A DNA stretch of 54,000 bases from an uncultured Oscillospiraceae bacterium (GCA_900546785.1 URED01000009.1:1-54000), one strand, 5' to 3'; positions 7,000 to 16,841 are shown, counted from the stretch's first letter. The notes: generated by a model not told the origin, from the sequence alone. Translations and numbers: made by a program.

Positions 7000-7878
7000 T
7001 TAATTCAGTTTTTTTATAAGTTTTTTGATTTCCTCGGCGTTGAATTCATATCTTTTATCGCAAAAATGGCACTCTACTACGGCAGGCTTATTTTCTGCAA
7101 GCATCTCTTCAAGCTCTTTGCGGCCGGCAGACAGCATAGCCGCTTGAGCCTTTTCCCTGGAGCAGTTGCATTTATATGAAAATTCGGATTCGTCAAGCTT
7201 TTCCAAATCAAGTCCGCTCATGGCTCTTACAGCCATATCATCCACACTTGCATTACTGCTCAGCATTTGCGTAACCGAAGGAAGCTGCGCAACATTATTT
7301 TCTATAATATCTATAACGCTGTCCGGGCAGCCGGGCAAAAGCTGTATAAGATAGCCGCCAGCGCAATTTACCGTCAGATCCGGATTGATGAGTACACCGA
7401 GCGCGCATACGCTTGGCGTTTGTTCTGATACGGCATAGTAGTTTGTGATATCCTCCGCAACTTCCCCGCTCACGATCTCCGTAGTTCCGATAAACGGCTC
7501 TTTTAATCCTATGTCTTTCACAACATAAAGATAACCTGAATTTCCCAGAACGCCGCTGACGTCAAGCTTTCCTTTACTGTTTAACGGCAGTTCAATGATC
7601 GGGTTTTCAACACTTACACGGCAGTTCCCTTTGTAATCGGAAACGGCGATCACGGCGCCGGCAGGGCCGTTACCGTTGAATCTGAGCGTAATACTGTCCT
7701 CTTTATCTTTCAGCATTACACCCATTAACGATGCTGCCGTCATAATTCTTCCCATACCGGCAGTAACGGCGGCTGAAGGTTTGTGTATTCTTTCCATTTC
7801 ATATACGGCATCTGTAGAATTCGCTGCTATAATATATGCAGAACCGTCTTTCGTAATGTATCTAACTATTTTACTCAT
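7000..7878 (-). CDS. hslO: Redox-regulated chaperone Hsp33
   Basis: Hsp33 is a cytoplasmic holdase switched on by oxidative unfolding. The 292-residue protein shows the N-terminal substrate-binding domain (MSKIVRYITKDGSAYII) and the C-terminal zinc site with the CXC (KCNCSRE, about 235) and CXXC (CHFCDKRYEF, about 270) pairs that form the redox switch. The ATG at 7876-7878 follows GGAG and overlaps the end of the preceding methyltransferase by 8 bases. A longer in-frame start further upstream has no ribosome binding site and would lie deep in that gene. Co-transcribed with the YerC-like and methyltransferase genes. Confidence 0.95.
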   Translation of the reverse strand: MSKIVRYITKDGSAYIIAANSTDAVYEMERIHKPSAAVTAGMGRIMTAASLMGVMLKDKEDSITLRFNGNGPAGAVIAVSDYKGNCRVSVENPIIELPLNSKGKLDVSGVLGNSGYLYVVKDIGLKEPFIGTTEIVSGEVAEDITNYYAVSEQTPSVCALGVLINPDLTVNCAGGYLIQLLPGCPDSVIDIIENNVAQLPSVTQMLSSNASVDDMAVRAMSGLDLEKLDESEFSYKCNCSREKAQAAMLSAGRKELEEMLAENKPAVVECHFCDKRYEFNAEEIKKLIKKLN

Positions 7879-8608
7879 TTTTACTCCTGCAAACAAAATA
7901 AAGCCTTTCAGAGGCTGTTTTAGGCTTTTCAAAAGTCAAATCGTCATAGATCCCCACTAAATCAAAAAAAGGATTTAAAGCCTCTTGCAGCTCATTTATC
8001 GGATAGGCTTTTTCTTCAAAATATTCCGAATGTCTTTCATATACGCTTCCCTTTTTGATAAAAAGATCTAGATAGATTCCCACTGTGCCGGGCGCAATAG
8101 ATTCGTTATCCCATGAAAGGAAATACGCTTCCTTGTCAAACACAAAGGCATTGCCGGCCAGAATCTTATCATGTTTATATACCGTGTTGACATCAAAAAT
8201 AAACAGGCCGCCCTTTTCAAGCGACTCATAAACGCGCATAAAAGTGCTTTTGACATCAGCAATACATGAAAGATGATTCAGAGAATCCAGGCAGCACACG
8301 CAGGCGTTGTATTTTTTCGGCAGACTGAATGTGCGCATATCACCCTTTAACAGTTCCGCCCTGCCGCCGCATTTCGTGTAAGCGGCAGTAAGCATGGTTT
8401 CGCTTGAATCAATGCCTGTTACGATATAGCCCGATTTTACGAAACGAGACGTAAAGTTCCCCGTTCCGCAGGCAAGATCAAGTACGCGCGAACCGGATTG
8501 GATACCGTATTTTTTAAAAAAGCAGAGCATATACTCAAATCTTTTTTCGTATTCAACATTCTCGGTCAGTTCATCGTAAACCAGTGCAAAGTGGTTATAA
8601 CTGCCCAT
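7871..8608 (-). CDS. Class I SAM-dependent methyltransferase
   Basis: The 245-residue protein has a clear motif I (VLDLACGTGNFT, about 40-51), an acidic residue after strand 2 (GIDSSETML, about 63) and the LLKGDMRTF segment (about 82). It starts MGSYNHFALVYDELTENVEY, an opening shared by a Firmicute methyltransferase family often found beside genes of unrelated function. The substrate is unknown. It overlaps yerC by 14 bases upstream and hslO by 8 bases downstream, so the three genes form one operon. Confidence 0.85.
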   Translation of the reverse strand: MGSYNHFALVYDELTENVEYEKRFEYMLCFFKKYGIQSGSRVLDLACGTGNFTSRFVKSGYIVTGIDSSETMLTAAYTKCGGRAELLKGDMRTFSLPKKYNACVCCLDSLNHLSCIADVKSTFMRVYESLEKGGLFIFDVNTVYKHDKILAGNAFVFDKEAYFLSWDNESIAPGTVGIYLDLFIKKGSVYERHSEYFEEKAYPINELQEALNPFFDLVGIYDDLTFEKPKTASERLYFVCRSKNE

Positions 8609-8909
8609 TGTCTTTATTCTCTTTTTCCTTTAATCTGGCGAATACACGATCATAACCGTCACAGCCGTACTGCAGACTTCTGTTTACTCTGCTAATGGTA
8701 GCTGTTGAAGCGCCTGTCTGTGTAACGATATCCGTGTAAACGCTTTTATCCGAAAGCATCTTTGCCACCGCAATTCTTTGGCTGAGGGTCTTGAGCTCCT
8801 GCACGGTGCAAAGATCTTCAAAAAAATCATAGCATTCATCTATATTTTCAAGCTGTAAGATGGAATTAAATAAAAAATTTAGATTTTTATTGTCTCTGTT
8901 CAAAGCCAT
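8595..8909 (-). CDS. YerC/YecD family TrpR-related DNA-binding protein
   Basis: The 104-residue protein matches the YerC/YecD group of TrpR-like regulators. LCTVQELKTLSQRIAVAKML (about 32-51) is the family core, and the helix-turn-helix follows as YTDIVTQTGASTATISRVNRSL (about 58-79). Family members in Firmicutes are small repressors whose regulon is mostly undefined. It is first in an operon with a methyltransferase and hslO, so autoregulation is plausible. A GGGGTG box precedes the ATG, and TATAAT at 8933-8938 could be the -10, but no good -35 is visible. Confidence 0.9.
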   Translation of the reverse strand: MALNRDNKNLNFLFNSILQLENIDECYDFFEDLCTVQELKTLSQRIAVAKMLSDKSVYTDIVTQTGASTATISRVNRSLQYGCDGYDRVFARLKEKENKDNGQL

Positions 8910-9115
8910 AAAATCACCCCTAAATCAATTTAATTATATTTTAACACATTAAAGCCTGATAGTAAAGCAAAAAATACAGACCTGAACAATAAGGGATAGT
9001 TGCGCTTATACATACGTTTGAACAACGGACAGCGTTTACAGAACAAATCTTTAAATGTAGACAAAATAAAGGTTTTATCAGTTTTTAGGTAAAATTTGGT
9101 CGGATTTTAAAGTGA

Positions 9116-9148
9116 AAAGGCGCAAATCACAGTGTGATTCACGCCTTT
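9116..9148 (-). terminator. Terminator of the lon-engB-lysA unit
   Basis: A long hairpin, AAAGGCG + GAATCACA paired with TGTGATT + CGCCTTT, has one internal mismatch. On the minus strand it is followed by TTTTCACTTT. It lies 20 bases past the lysA stop. Confidence 0.8.
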
Positions 9149-9168
9149 AAATATGTGGATGTTTAAAA

Positions 9169-10443
9169 TCATCCCTTTATGATATCGTTGTAAATATCAA
9201 AGCAATCAAAAGTGGCAAAGTAATCCTTGGGCGTTTCGGCACGCCTGATCAGCTGAACTGTACCATCTGTTTTTAAAAGCAATTCGGCAGATTTAAGTTT
9301 ACCGTTGTAATTATAGCCCATAGAAAAGCCGTGTGCCCCTGTATCATGGATATACAGTATATCGCCTGTTTCTATTTCCGGCAGCATTCTGTCTATGGCA
9401 AACTTATCATTGTTTTCACAAAGCGAGCCTGTAACATCATACTTCTTGTTACAGGGTTCGTTCTCCTTGCCCAAAACAGAAATGTGGTGATATGCGCCGT
9501 ACATAGCCGGCCGCATCAAATTAACGGCACATGCGTCAACGCCGATATACTCTTTATATATGTGCTTCTTATTAATGGCAGTTGTAACAAGCGCGCCGTA
9601 GGGCCCCATCATGAATCTGCCGAGTTCTGTATAAATAGCAACATCACCCATTCCGGCAGGTACAAGAACCTCGTCAAAAACCTTATGAACACCTTCGCCT
9701 ATAGCAAAAATGTCATTCGGCTCTTGATCCGGCAGATAAGGGATACCAACGCCGCCGGAAAGGTTTATGAAAGAGATCTTTACATCCAGTTTTTGCTTTA
9801 ATTCAGCCGCAAGCTCAAACAATACCTTTGCAAGCATCGGATAATATTCATTGGTAACCGTGTTGGAGCAAAGGAAAGAATGAATGCCGAAGTCTTCAAC
9901 GCCTTTTTCTTTCATAATTTTGAAAGCGTCAAAGATCTGGTCATGCGTCATGCCATACTTCGCGTCGCCGGGATTATCCATGATCCCGTTACTGATCTTG
10001 AAAACACCTCCGGGATTGTAACGGCAGCTTATTTTTTTCGGCAGACCGCCGCAGGCCTTTTCAACTATATCGATATGCGTAATGTCGTCAAGATTTATGA
10101 TTCCGCCAAGCTCGTTGCAATATCTGAATTCATCTGCGGGCGTGTCATTGGAAGAAAACATGATGTCTTCACCTACAGCGCCTATGGCTTTGGAAAGCAT
10201 TAACTCTGTTTTAGAAGAGCAATCACAGCCGCAGCCGTATTCACGCAGAATATTTATAAGAAAGGGATTTGGCGTTGCCTTAACGGCAAAAAATTCCTTG
10301 TATCCTTTATTCCATGAAAAAGCTTTTTTCAGATTCTCAGCGTTTTTTCTTATGCCGCGCTCATCATAGATGTGAAACGGAGTCGGGTACTTTTCAATGA
10401 TTTTCTTTGCCGCTTCTTTTGTTAAAAACGGTATTTTAGCCAT
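9169..10443 (-). CDS. lysA: Diaminopimelate decarboxylase-like PLP enzyme
   Basis: This is a fold-III PLP decarboxylase of 424 residues. The PLP lysine is Lys55 in FFAVKATPNP, HSFLCSN (about 196) lies in the barrel, and LCENNDKFA (about 353) carries the active-site Cys. DAP decarboxylase makes lysine from meso-diaminopimelate. Two motifs differ from the textbook enzyme: CESGD is CENND and EPGR is ELGR. This fits a divergent clostridial LysA clade, or a changed substrate in the same family. It lies 10 bases after engB in the lon operon, with GGAGG before its ATG. Function as LysA is likely but not certain. Confidence 0.8.
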   Translation of the reverse strand: MAKIPFLTKEAAKKIIEKYPTPFHIYDERGIRKNAENLKKAFSWNKGYKEFFAVKATPNPFLINILREYGCGCDCSSKTELMLSKAIGAVGEDIMFSSNDTPADEFRYCNELGGIINLDDITHIDIVEKACGGLPKKISCRYNPGGVFKISNGIMDNPGDAKYGMTHDQIFDAFKIMKEKGVEDFGIHSFLCSNTVTNEYYPMLAKVLFELAAELKQKLDVKISFINLSGGVGIPYLPDQEPNDIFAIGEGVHKVFDEVLVPAGMGDVAIYTELGRFMMGPYGALVTTAINKKHIYKEYIGVDACAVNLMRPAMYGAYHHISVLGKENEPCNKKYDVTGSLCENNDKFAIDRMLPEIETGDILYIHDTGAHGFSMGYNYNGKLKSAELLLKTDGTVQLIRRAETPKDYFATFDCFDIYNDIIKG

Positions 10444-10452
10444 ATGTTCCTC

Positions 10453-11031
10453 CTACTTTTCAATATGCTCTTGAATAATATTTTTAACTTCTTCAATACC
10501 GCTTCCGCTCAATGCAGAAAAAGGTATAAATTTTACAGCTTTACCAAGCTCTTCAGGAATAGCTTTCATTCTTTCGGAATATTCTGTACGGTTCAGCTTG
10601 TCTGACTTCGTAAGCACCACGATGTATTCGATGCTGTTCGTGTTAAGAAATTCAAGCATCGTATAATCATCGGCGGTTGGCGCGCGCCGCATATCGATAA
10701 GCAATACGGCAAGAGATATATTTCTGCCGCTCGTGAAATAGCCTTCCATAAGCTCGGCGAATCTTGCTTTTTCCGCTTTAGAGATTTTTGCGTAGCCGTA
10801 ACCGGGAAGATCCACAAATCTGTAACCGTCAACATCATAGAAATTAACGGTTATCGTTTTTCCCGGAACCGAACTTACTCTTGCGAGATTTTTTCTGCCG
10901 AAAAGCTTGTTCAGTAAAGAACTTTTGCCAACATTTGAACGCCCGGCAAAAACGATCTCCTGACGGTCGCTTGGCGGAAGCTGGGTAGATAACCCGAATG
11001 CTCTGTCAAAATTAGCTTTTGCAAAATTCAT
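10453..11031 (-). CDS. engB: Ribosome biogenesis GTPase EngB/YsxC
   Basis: EngB is an essential small GTPase acting in large ribosomal subunit assembly. The 192-residue protein has G1 GRSNVGKS (30-37), a G2 threonine in GKTITVNF, G3 DLPGYGYAK (about 74) and G4 TKSDK (about 141). Length is normal. The ATG lies 3 bases after the lon stop, so translation is probably coupled. The lon-engB neighbourhood is conserved in Firmicutes. Confidence 0.96.
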   Translation of the reverse strand: MNFAKANFDRAFGLSTQLPPSDRQEIVFAGRSNVGKSSLLNKLFGRKNLARVSSVPGKTITVNFYDVDGYRFVDLPGYGYAKISKAEKARFAELMEGYFTSGRNISLAVLLIDMRRAPTADDYTMLEFLNTNSIEYIVVLTKSDKLNRTEYSERMKAIPEELGKAVKFIPFSALSGSGIEEVKNIIQEHIEK

Positions 11032-11034
11032 AAT

Positions 11035-13452
11035 CTATTGCGTCACTGATTCCCTTCTTTGCTCGGGTTTACTGATAATCTTGTTTACCGGTTTATGAGG
11101 CTTAGATGCCGGGGCGTATTTTAAAGCGATGGATATGACATCATTAAAATTCTCAACCGATTCGAAATTCACCGCAGACTTGACCTCATCTGAGATCTCT
11201 GTAAGGTCTTTTTCGTTATCCTTGGGTATGATGACCGTAGTACAGCCTGCTTTATAAGCTGCCATACTTTTTTCTTTAAGACCGCCGATCGGAAGGGCCT
11301 TGCCTTTCAGGCTGATTTCGCCGGTCATGGCAACATCACGCCTAATTGGGATACCTGTAAGCTCGGAAACAAGTGCAGTGGTGATAGCAAGACCGGCAGA
11401 CGGGCCGTCTTTAGGAATCGCTGCCTCCGGGGCATGGATATGGATATCTTTTGTTTTATAAAAATCACCGTCTATACCGTAATCATCGGCATGAGAACGA
11501 ACAAAGGATACAGCTGTTTTTGCGCTTTCTTTCATCACATCACCGAGATTCCCGGTAAGCTCAATTTTCCCTGTGCCGTTCAAAACTGAGATCTCTATAG
11601 GCAGCAATGTGCCGCCGACACTTGTCCACGCAAGCCCGTTTACCACGCCTACCGAATCCTCGGCGGGTATCTTATCTTTGCTGTATCTTCTTGGGCCTAA
11701 ATATTCTTCAATATTTTTAGGCGTAACGCGGAAAGATTTTGCACCTTTATCAAGCTCAACCGCCGCTTTCCTGCAAAGCGTAGCGATGCGTTTTTCAAGA
11801 TTTCTGACGCCGGCTTCAGATGTGTAGCATTCAATTATGGTATAGATTGCATCATCAGTGATCTTGAATTCCCTGGCGGTTAATTTGTGCTTTTTGATCT
11901 CTTTCTTTATAAGATGCTCTTTTGCAATATGAAATTTCTCAAGCTCAGTATAGGAATTCAGCTCGATAATTTCCATTCTGTCTAACAGCGGAGCGGGAAT
12001 CGTTGAAGTATCGTTTGCTGTTGTAATGAAAAGTACTTTACTGAGATCAACGGGAAAATCAATATAGTGATCTTCAAAGCTGAAATTCTGCTCCGGGTCA
12101 AGCGCTTCAAGCAGCGCAGACGCGGGATCGCCCTTGTAATCATTGCCGACCTTATCGATCTCATCGAGGAGAATTACGGGATTCATGACGCCGCTTTTAA
12201 TAACAGCGTCAATAATTCTGCCGGGCATGGCGCCGATATACGTGCGCCTGTGTCCTCTTATCTCAGCCTCATCATGTATACCGCCGAGCGCAATACGCAC
12301 GTATTTTCTGCCCATGCTTTTTGCAAGGCTTTTTACGATTGAAGTTTTACCGACTCCGGGAGGTCCGGCAAGGCACAGTATCTGCCCTGAAAACTCTGGA
12401 TTTCTTTTGAAAACCGCAAGAGCCTCTATGATTCTTTCCTTAACCTTTACAAGAGAATAATGTTCTTTATTCAGCAATTTTGCAGCGGCTTCAAGATTGA
12501 TATTGTCCTTAGTGGTTTTGCCGAACGGTATCTCGATGCATTTATCCAGATAATTTCTGACAACAGTACCCTCATGTGAACCCTGCGGCATTTTCATAAG
12601 CTTGTTGCTTTCCGCAAGCAGTTTGTTTTTAATGTCTTCGGAGCAAGCCAATTTTTCTATTTTTTCTTTGTACTCATCTGCTTCCTCAACCGGATTATCG
12701 GTCTCCCCGAGAGCTTCGCCTATGACCTTCATTTCCTCGCGCAAATAATATTCGCGCTGGTTCCTGTCTATATTCTCCTGCACCTTTTCATGGATCTCGC
12801 TTTCGATCTCAAGTGTGGAGTTTTCTTTGTTAAGAAGTACAAAAAGCTTAATAAGCCTGTCCGTTATCGGCAGTGTTTCAAGAACAGTCTGCTTCTCGCT
12901 GTATTCAAAATAGCTGTTAGAGCAGATATAATCGCAAAGCTCTCCGCTTTCATTTATGGAAAGTATTTTGATCTTTACATCATTTGAAATTTTCGGTATG
13001 TAGGAAGCATATCTTTCAAATTCTTTTTTTACAGCGCGAGAATACGCTTTCGTTTCTTCAGTCTCCTCGCTGCCGTTTTCTTCATTGACAGGCAGCAAAG
13101 AGCCGGAAAGGAACGGTCTTGACTGCGTTAATGCAAAAAGATGCGCCCTGTTCTCCCCTTCAACTACGACCCGCAGATTGTTTGAATTGGGAATACGTAT
13201 CGTTTGCTTGATACTGCATATCACGCCTGTTTCATAAAGATCATCTATACCGGGGTCATCAACAGAGGGATCTCGCTGGCACACAAGAAAGACCTTGTTG
13301 CCGGAGCGCATAGCCGTTTTAATAGCGCTTACGCTCTTTTTTCTGCCCACGTCAAAATGAAGCACCATCTCGGGAAAAACTACGAGCCCTCTTAACGGCA
13401 CAATAGGAATATCCGAAATGCTATTGTTGTTATTATCCATAATATCGTTCAT
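11035..13452 (-). CDS. lon: ATP-dependent protease LonA
   Basis: LonA is a cytoplasmic ring protease that degrades damaged and regulatory proteins. The 805-residue protein has an N-terminal LAN domain (VPLRGLVVFPEMVLHF, about 19), a coiled region, an AAA+ module with Walker A GPPGVGKT (about 363) and Walker B LLDEIDK, and the C-terminal serine-lysine protease with KDGPSAGLA (Ser near 684) and its Lys about 43 residues later. AAAGGTGATG precedes the ATG. A near-consensus promoter lies immediately upstream (13480-13508). The tail after the protease domain is short and basic. No CtsR or CIRCE heat-shock operator was seen. Confidence 0.97.
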   Translation of the reverse strand: MNDIMDNNNNSISDIPIVPLRGLVVFPEMVLHFDVGRKKSVSAIKTAMRSGNKVFLVCQRDPSVDDPGIDDLYETGVICSIKQTIRIPNSNNLRVVVEGENRAHLFALTQSRPFLSGSLLPVNEENGSEETEETKAYSRAVKKEFERYASYIPKISNDVKIKILSINESGELCDYICSNSYFEYSEKQTVLETLPITDRLIKLFVLLNKENSTLEIESEIHEKVQENIDRNQREYYLREEMKVIGEALGETDNPVEEADEYKEKIEKLACSEDIKNKLLAESNKLMKMPQGSHEGTVVRNYLDKCIEIPFGKTTKDNINLEAAAKLLNKEHYSLVKVKERIIEALAVFKRNPEFSGQILCLAGPPGVGKTSIVKSLAKSMGRKYVRIALGGIHDEAEIRGHRRTYIGAMPGRIIDAVIKSGVMNPVILLDEIDKVGNDYKGDPASALLEALDPEQNFSFEDHYIDFPVDLSKVLFITTANDTSTIPAPLLDRMEIIELNSYTELEKFHIAKEHLIKKEIKKHKLTAREFKITDDAIYTIIECYTSEAGVRNLEKRIATLCRKAAVELDKGAKSFRVTPKNIEEYLGPRRYSKDKIPAEDSVGVVNGLAWTSVGGTLLPIEISVLNGTGKIELTGNLGDVMKESAKTAVSFVRSHADDYGIDGDFYKTKDIHIHAPEAAIPKDGPSAGLAITTALVSELTGIPIRRDVAMTGEISLKGKALPIGGLKEKSMAAYKAGCTTVIIPKDNEKDLTEISDEVKSAVNFESVENFNDVISIALKYAPASKPHKPVNKIISKPEQRRESVTQ

Positions 13453-13479
13453 ATTTCATCACCTTTAAAAGATGTTAGT

Positions 13480-13508
13480 ATTATATAATATAAATAAATA
13501 AAAGGCAA
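13480..13508 (-). promoter_or_regulatory. Promoter of lon, overlapping the clpX terminator
   Basis: TTGCCT (13503-13508), a 17-base spacer and TATAAT (13480-13485). The -35 hexamer is built from the 3' arm of the clpX terminator hairpin (13500-13526). Confidence 0.7.
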
Positions 13509-13526
13509 GTGCTTTACCTGCCTTTT
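13500..13526 (-). terminator. Terminator of clpX
   Basis: AAAAGGCA/TGCCTTTT stem of 8 pairs just after the clpX stop, with a T/A-rich tail on the minus strand. It separates the tig-clpP-clpX unit from lon. Confidence 0.75.
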
Positions 13527-13533
13527 AAATTGG

Positions 13534-14823
13534 TTAATTGTGTAGATCTGATGCGTGAAGCACCTTTTGCGTATGATTTGCGTTACGGGAAATAAGAGGC
13601 TCTTTGCCGTCTCTGACGCATTCCTTGGTAATCACGATCTTTTCTATAGACGGATCGCTCGGAACGGTAAACATGAGCTCTTTAAGCACGTTTTCAAGTA
13701 CACTTCTCAAACCTCTTGCGCCGGTTTTACGCTCCAACGTTATATCGGCAACGGCTTTTAATGCCTCGTCTTCAAATTTGAGTTCAACGCCGTCAAAGGC
13801 AAACATTTTTGTGTATTGCTTAACGATAGAATTCTTAGGTTCCGTCATGATACGGACAAGCGCATCGCGGTCCAGATTATCAAGAACCGTAATGATCGGG
13901 ATCCTGCCGATGAGTTCCGGAATGAGTCCGTATTTCACCAGGTCATGCTGGATAACCTTATGCAGGATCTCGTTTTGATCAACCTTTTCTTTATCTATCT
14001 CGGCGCCGAATCCCATTACTTTTGTGCCGATGCGTTTTTCAATGATTTTTTCAATACCGTCAAACGCACCGCCGCAAATGAACAGGATATTTGTTGTATC
14101 AATCTGTATGAATTCCTGCTGCGGATGCTTTCTGCCGCCGCCGGGAGGAACATTAGATACAGTTCCCTCAAGAATCTTGAGGAGTGCCTGCTGAACACCC
14201 TCGCCGCTGACATCTCTGGTTATCGAACGGTTTTCGGATTTGCGGGAGATTTTATCGATCTCATCAACATAGATAATGCCTCTCTGTGCCTTTTCTACGT
14301 CGAAATCAGCTGCCTGAATCAGTCTCAAAAGAATATTTTCAACATCTTCGCCTACATACCCGGCTTCTGTAAGCGTGGTAGCGTCTGCAATGGCAAACGG
14401 AACATTCAGAATTTTTGCAAGCGTCTGTGCAAGCATCGTTTTGCCCACGCCAGTAGGGCCAAGCAACAGAATATTGCTTTTCTGAAGCTCAATATCATCA
14501 GACCCGCTTTGAGAAAAAATCCTTTTATAATGGTTATAAACAGCAACGGAAAGGGATTTCTTTGCTTCGTCCTGCCCTACAACATATTCATCAAGTTTTT
14601 CCTTGATCTGCTGAGGCGTTGGCAAAACCATATCGTTTTCCTGCGGTGTTACCTGTGCGGGTTTACTTGGATTGCTTGAGCTTTCAAGAAGCTCGTTACA
14701 CAGACCGACGCATTCATCGCAGATAAAAACATTCGGGCCTTCTATGAGCCTGTGCACCATAGCTTCCGATTTGCCGCAAAACGAGCATCTTGCTATTCGG
14801 TTTGAATTTTTATCGTTAGACAT
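13534..14823 (-). CDS. clpX: ATP-dependent Clp protease ATPase subunit ClpX
   Basis: ClpX unfolds substrates and feeds them to ClpP. The 429-residue protein has the N-terminal zinc finger (Cys13, Cys16, Cys35, Cys38), the AAA+ module with Walker A GPTGVGKT (122-129) and Walker B YVDEIDK, the sensor II segment TGARGLRS, and the ClpP-docking IGF-type loop, here IGT/MGF around residue 268. Length is usual. A GGAG box precedes the ATG, 20 bases after clpP. The last 20 residues are poorly conserved, as in other members. Confidence 0.97.
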   Translation of the reverse strand: MSNDKNSNRIARCSFCGKSEAMVHRLIEGPNVFICDECVGLCNELLESSSNPSKPAQVTPQENDMVLPTPQQIKEKLDEYVVGQDEAKKSLSVAVYNHYKRIFSQSGSDDIELQKSNILLLGPTGVGKTMLAQTLAKILNVPFAIADATTLTEAGYVGEDVENILLRLIQAADFDVEKAQRGIIYVDEIDKISRKSENRSITRDVSGEGVQQALLKILEGTVSNVPPGGGRKHPQQEFIQIDTTNILFICGGAFDGIEKIIEKRIGTKVMGFGAEIDKEKVDQNEILHKVIQHDLVKYGLIPELIGRIPIITVLDNLDRDALVRIMTEPKNSIVKQYTKMFAFDGVELKFEDEALKAVADITLERKTGARGLRSVLENVLKELMFTVPSDPSIEKIVITKECVRDGKEPLISRNANHTQKVLHASDLHN

Positions 14824-14843
14824 AAAAAACTACTCCGGCTGAA

Positions 14844-15425
14844 TTATCTTTTATCGAATACCTTGTCAACAAGGCCGTATTCAAGAGCCTCCTGAGCAGT
14901 CAGCCAATTATCTCTCTCCGTATCTTTGGTTACTTCTTCTACGCTCTTTCCGCAGTTTGCGGCAAGGATCGTATTGAGTTTCTTTTTTGTCTGAAGAATA
15001 TGATTTGCGGTGATCTCGATCTCAGTTGCCTGACCCTGTGCCTGACCGAGAGGCTGATGGATCATTACTTCTGCATTCGGAAGGCATATTCTTTTGCCTT
15101 TCGCACCGCTTGAAAGCAGGAATGCGCCCATTGAAGCCGCCATGCCGATGCAGATCGTTGAAACGTCGCATTTTATATACTGCATGGTATCGTAAATAGC
15201 CATGCCGTCGGTAACGGAACCGCCGGGGGAATTGATATAAAGGCTTATGTCCTTTTCACTGTCCTGTCCCTCAAGGAAAAGGAGCTGTGCAACAACAAGG
15301 GACGCTGTTTGTGAATTTACTTCATCCGAAAGAACTATAATTCTGTCGTTAAGAAGTCTGGAAAAAATATCCATTGAGCGTTCGCCGTTGCCGGTCTGCT
15401 CAATAACGTAAGGTACCAATGCCAT
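14844..15425 (-). CDS. clpP: ATP-dependent Clp protease proteolytic subunit ClpP
   Basis: This is the barrel-forming serine peptidase that partners ClpX. The 193-residue protein holds the catalytic triad Ser98 (GMAASMGA), His123 (MIHQPLG) and Asp172 (TERDNW). There is a short N-terminal propeptide-like start ([20 protein letters not shown]). It sits between tig and clpX, the standard clostridial order, and is read from the tig promoter. Confidence 0.98.
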   Translation of the reverse strand: MALVPYVIEQTGNGERSMDIFSRLLNDRIIVLSDEVNSQTASLVVAQLLFLEGQDSEKDISLYINSPGGSVTDGMAIYDTMQYIKCDVSTICIGMAASMGAFLLSSGAKGKRICLPNAEVMIHQPLGQAQGQATEIEITANHILQTKKKLNTILAANCGKSVEEVTKDTERDNWLTAQEALEYGLVDKVFDKR

Positions 15426-15469
15426 TATAAATCACTATCCTTAATAAATTATTGTTTATGGATTAAAAA

Positions 15470-16753
15470 TTATTCAATAACTGCGCTGTCAACGATAAGG
15501 TCAACCGCTTTATTCCTTTTTACGTCTTCCGCAAGCTGGTCTTCGGAAACGATTTTTTTGACCTGATCGGCTTCCATGCCGTACTGCTTTGCGATTTTCT
15601 CGGCTTCTGCGTTGATATCCTCTTCGGTAGCCTCGATCTTTTCGGCATCAATTATTGCTCTCAGTGCAATCGAAACCTTGACCTGCTTTTCGGCGCCGAC
15701 TTTAAATGTTTGCTTAAAGGAATCTCTGTCCTGCCCGATATACTGAAGATATGTATCAAGATCAATGCCCTGTGACTGGATCCTGTACTCGTAATCTTTG
15801 AGCATATCGTCCTGCCTTTTATCAAACATACATTGAGGGATCTCCGCCTCCATATTGTCGCACACCTGAGCAAGGAGCTCGTCTTCCATCTTGCTCTTTG
15901 CGTCCGCTTCTTTCTTTTCTGATATCTGCTTTTTAAGGTCTTCTCTAAGCTCGTCTATTGTGTTGAGGTCCTCAGAAACAGACTGTGCGAAATCATCATC
16001 CAGCTCGGGAAGCTCTTTTGCCTTGATCTCATTGATCTTGCATTTGAATACAGCCTCTTTTCCCGCAAGCGGCTCGGCGTAATCTTCCGGGAACGTAACG
16101 TTAACATCAAACTCCTCGTCGACGCTATGGCCGCAGATCTGGTCTTCAAAACCGGGAATGAAAGAACCGGAACCTAATTCAAGCGGATAATTCTCACCCT
16201 TACCGCCTTCAAAGGCAACGCCGTCCGTAAAGCCTTCAAAGTTAAGAGATACTGTGTCGCCCAACTGGGCAGGTCGGTCATCCGCTACGATAAGGCGTGA
16301 ATTCCTTTCCTGAAGATTTTTGAGCTCATTTTCAACATCTTCATCCGTAGCCTCTGTGCTGTCTTTCTTTACTTTTAAGCCTTTGTAATCTCCAAGCTTG
16401 ACCTCAGGATACGTTGTGACCTTCATCTTCATCTCAACGCCGGTATCCTTGCCGATAACCGGTACTTCAAGATCATATGGGGCGTCAACTGCTTCTATAC
16501 CGGCCTCGTCAAAAGCCGCAGAAACAGCTGCGGGATAAACGATATCAAGCGCGTCCTCAAAGAACATGCCTTCGCCGTACATCTTTTCTACCATGGACTG
16601 AGGCGCTTTACCCTTGCGAAATCCGGGAAGCTGGATGTTTTTTCTTTCTTTAAGATATGCCTGTGTGCATGCTTTTTTAAAAGTTTCGCTGTCTACCGTG
16701 ATCTCAAGTTCATAGGTATTCGTATCAACCTTATTTGATGATTTAAGTGCCAT
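15470..16753 (-). CDS. tig: Trigger factor
   Basis: Trigger factor is the ribosome-bound chaperone and prolyl isomerase that meets nascent chains. The 427-residue protein has the ribosome-binding signature GFRKGKAP (44-51), a central FKBP domain (from GDTVSLNFEGF, about 163) and the C-terminal helical chaperone arms. GGAGAG precedes the ATG, and a strong promoter with an extended -10 is at 16807-16835. It leads the tig-clpP-clpX unit, so a folding helper and a protease are produced together. Confidence 0.97.
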   Translation of the reverse strand: MALKSSNKVDTNTYELEITVDSETFKKACTQAYLKERKNIQLPGFRKGKAPQSMVEKMYGEGMFFEDALDIVYPAAVSAAFDEAGIEAVDAPYDLEVPVIGKDTGVEMKMKVTTYPEVKLGDYKGLKVKKDSTEATDEDVENELKNLQERNSRLIVADDRPAQLGDTVSLNFEGFTDGVAFEGGKGENYPLELGSGSFIPGFEDQICGHSVDEEFDVNVTFPEDYAEPLAGKEAVFKCKINEIKAKELPELDDDFAQSVSEDLNTIDELREDLKKQISEKKEADAKSKMEDELLAQVCDNMEAEIPQCMFDKRQDDMLKDYEYRIQSQGIDLDTYLQYIGQDRDSFKQTFKVGAEKQVKVSIALRAIIDAEKIEATEEDINAEAEKIAKQYGMEADQVKKIVSEDQLAEDVKRNKAVDLIVDSAVIE

Positions 16754-16806
16754 AATAAACTCTCCTGTCCTATTTATATATAATATTTATTAATCACTGA
16801 ATAGGC

Positions 16807-16835
16807 ATTATAGCATATAGTTCTGCCTTTTTCAA
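16807..16835 (-). promoter_or_regulatory. Promoter of tig-clpP-clpX
   Basis: TTGAAA (16830-16835), a 17-base spacer and TATAAT (16807-16812) with TGC just before the -10. The -35 lies only 6 bases after the phosphoesterase stop. Confidence 0.8.
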
Positions 16836-16841
16836 GAAAAA

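Noticed and set aside
13816..14679. 287-codon open frame antisense to clpX
   Set aside because: ClpX motifs fill the other strand and the product resembles no protein; it is a codon-bias shadow.
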